This document shows positions 62,993-64,000 of a stretch of DNA of 64,000 bases, in pieces (position 1 is the stretch's first letter; each line of letters starts with the position of its first letter). Below the pieces are notes generated by a model, which ran no database searches, was not told where the DNA came from, and worked only from the letters and a program-made list of their open reading frames with translations. The stretch spans positions 4,588,001-4,652,000 of the forward strand of contig NZ_CP109130.1 in NCBI RefSeq assembly GCF_035917975.1, in the 5' to 3' direction. This DNA comes from Streptosporangium sp. NBC_01756 (GTDB lineage: Bacteria > Actinomycetota > Actinomycetes > Streptosporangiales > Streptosporangiaceae). The position numbers and the translations under genes were made by a program.

Positions 62993-63035
62993 GAGGCCGC
63001 GCACCCGCCCGGGCTGTCCGAGTGGCGCTGGGGCG

Positions 63036-63072
63036 CCGGAGCCCTCCCTGAAGGCTTCAGGGAGGGCTCCGG
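63036..63072. terminator. 18-bp stem hairpin between convergent genes
   Basis: CCGGAGCCCTCCCTGAAG at 63036-63053 and its exact complement 63055-63072 around a single base (in practice a loop at GAAGGCTTC). It lies between the YqeY gene and the penicillin-binding protein gene; bidirectional terminator. Confidence 0.85.
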
Positions 63073-63077
63073 CGGCT

Positions 63078-64000
63078 CTACCGGTTGACGGGAGCGGGGG
63101 TGGTGGCCTCGTCCGGGAAGCCGCCGTCACCGTCGTTCGGGAAGCCGCCGTTGCCGCCGTCGCCGTCGTTCACGGTGGTGTCGTCGGTGGAGGGCGGACC
63201 GTCCCCGCTGTCACGCGGCTTCCTGGCGGGCGGGGGCGGGCAGCCTCCGGAGCAGCCGCCGAAGCGGTCCATGTTCACCGGGGTGAAGCGAGACGGATCG
63301 ACGTCCTTCAGGGCGCTGGACATGGAGTTCCGCCAGATCTGGCCGGAGATCGTGGCGCCGTACACGTAGCCGTAGTAGCGCCCGCCGATGGTCACGCCGA
63401 CCAGGTCGTGCTCGAAGGCGCCACGCGGGTCGCCGAGGCTGACCGCGGAGGCGAGGTCGGGGGTGAAACCGGCGAACCAGGCGGCGGTGTAGCCGTCGGT
63501 GGTGCCGGTCTTGCCCGCGGCCGGCCGGCCGATGCCGCCGTACTCGCTCATGGTGCCCCTGGTGAACACCCCGGACATGATGTGGGTCGCCGCGTCGGCG
63601 ACCTCCTCGTCGAGGACCTGGCTGCACTTCGGCTTGTACGAGGTGGTCTTGCCGGTGCGGTCGCGGACCTCGGTGATGGCCATGGGCTTGCAGTAGGTGC
63701 CGCGGGCGGCGATCGTCGCGTAGGCGGCGGACACCGTCACCGGGTCCATCTCGTTGACGCCGAGGGTGAAGGTCTCGACCTCCTCCAGCTTGTCGCCGTC
63801 GGCCCGCTTGATGCCGAGCTTCTTGGCCGTCTTGACCACGTTGCAGAGGCCGACCTGCTCCTCCAGCTTCACGAAGAAGGTGTTCACCGAGCCCAGGGTG
63901 CCGGTGGTCAGGGTCTTGAAGCCGCCGCCGCCCTCGCTGGAGTTGCGGACGCCGTGGTCGGGGGCGCCGACCCGGTTGCCCTCGCAGTCGCGGAACGAGC
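63078..64000 (-). CDS. bifunctional penicillin-binding protein, C-terminal part
   Basis: The last about 307 residues of a class A penicillin-binding protein; the N-terminal part with the transglycosylase and the SxxK serine lies beyond 64000. Visible are TLGSVNTFFVKLEEQVG (SxN-like box with SVN), ATIAARGTYCKPMAITEV and the KTG box GKTGTTDGYTAAWFAGFTPD. The tail after about residue 240 of this piece is Pro/Gly/Asp-rich (GGCPPPP, DGDGG, FPDEA repeats) and probably exposed in the wall. Cross-links peptidoglycan on the outer face of the membrane. Confidence 0.92.
   Translation of the reverse strand, partial: SFRDCEGNRVGAPDHGVRNSSEGGGGFKTLTTGTLGSVNTFFVKLEEQVGLCNVVKTAKKLGIKRADGDKLEEVETFTLGVNEMDPVTVSAAYATIAARGTYCKPMAITEVRDRTGKTTSYKPKCSQVLDEEVADAATHIMSGVFTRGTMSEYGGIGRPAAGKTGTTDGYTAAWFAGFTPDLASAVSLGDPRGAFEHDLVGVTIGGRYYGYVYGATISGQIWRNSMSSALKDVDPSRFTPVNMDRFGGCSGGCPPPPARKPRDSGDGPPSTDDTTVNDGDGGNGGFPNDGDGGFPDEATTPAPVNR

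Noticed and set aside
63085-63369. 94-codon plus-strand frame inside the penicillin-binding protein gene
   Set aside because: Low-complexity antisense of the Pro/Gly/Asp-rich tail.

Overview
This window comes from the chromosome of a high-GC Gram-positive bacterium, almost certainly a filamentous actinomycete. The support is strong G/C third-position bias, frequent GTG/TTG starts, an actinobacterial Rho, a DUF4429-SHOCT protein, a KdpF-KdpABC-KdpDE locus, an RhaI-type rhamnose pathway and IS701/IS1182 elements. Streptosporangiales-like is my guess, but the sequence alone does not fix the genus. No CRISPR array, prophage or secondary-metabolite cluster is visible.

Layout. 1-6.1 kb: an S9 peptidase (cut by the window edge), an RlmA-type rRNA methyltransferase, a short Rho factor, a metallo-beta-lactamase-fold hydrolase and an MFS carrier. 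6.3-17.1 kb is the disturbed part. It holds a SnoaL-like protein beside a decayed LysR regulator, a complete IS1182-family and a complete IS701-family element joined at a shared CTAG, an XRE-cupin regulator divergent from a BenE carrier, a flavoprotein remnant, two secreted proteins (one a putative zinc protease), CorA, and fragments of IS701- and IS200/IS605-type elements directly behind corA. 17.1-21.1 kb: a NarL-type two-component system divergent from a DUF6069 protein and a two-gene ABC exporter.

21.4-28.7 kb: a polyol locus on the minus strand (mannitol-dehydrogenase-family enzyme, Tat/lipoprotein binding protein, two permeases, a sorbitol/xylitol-type dehydrogenase, a MalK-type ATPase) with an AT-rich operator region. 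28.9-35.8 kb: a LysE exporter, DUF4429-SHOCT, an aminotransferase, an MFS carrier and an ABC exporter preceded by a near-perfect SoxR box in a MerR-type 19-bp-spacer promoter. 35.9-48.3 kb: a complete L-rhamnose regulon (LacI regulator and RhaB on minus; ABC importer, RhaI, fused RhaD aldolase/dehydrogenase and an AraA-like isomerase on plus) with LacI-type operators. 48.5 kb: a GT2 glycosyltransferase.

49.7-59 kb: potassium uptake. There is a 27-aa membrane peptide, kdpF, kdpA, kdpB, kdpC, kdpD and kdpE in one overlapping operon, then a TrkA subunit whose TrkH partner seems reduced to its last codons. 59-64 kb: a DHA2 drug-efflux carrier and its TetR regulator, separated by three operators on an exact 17-bp repeat, then tRNA-Pro(CGG), a metallophosphoesterase, a YqeY protein and the C-terminal part of a bifunctional penicillin-binding protein. 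Strong hairpins close several convergent gene pairs. The most informative features are the CTAG-targeted insertions at stop codons, a possible -1 frameshift in the IS701 transposase, the SoxR box, the phased TetR operators and several genes caught in decay.
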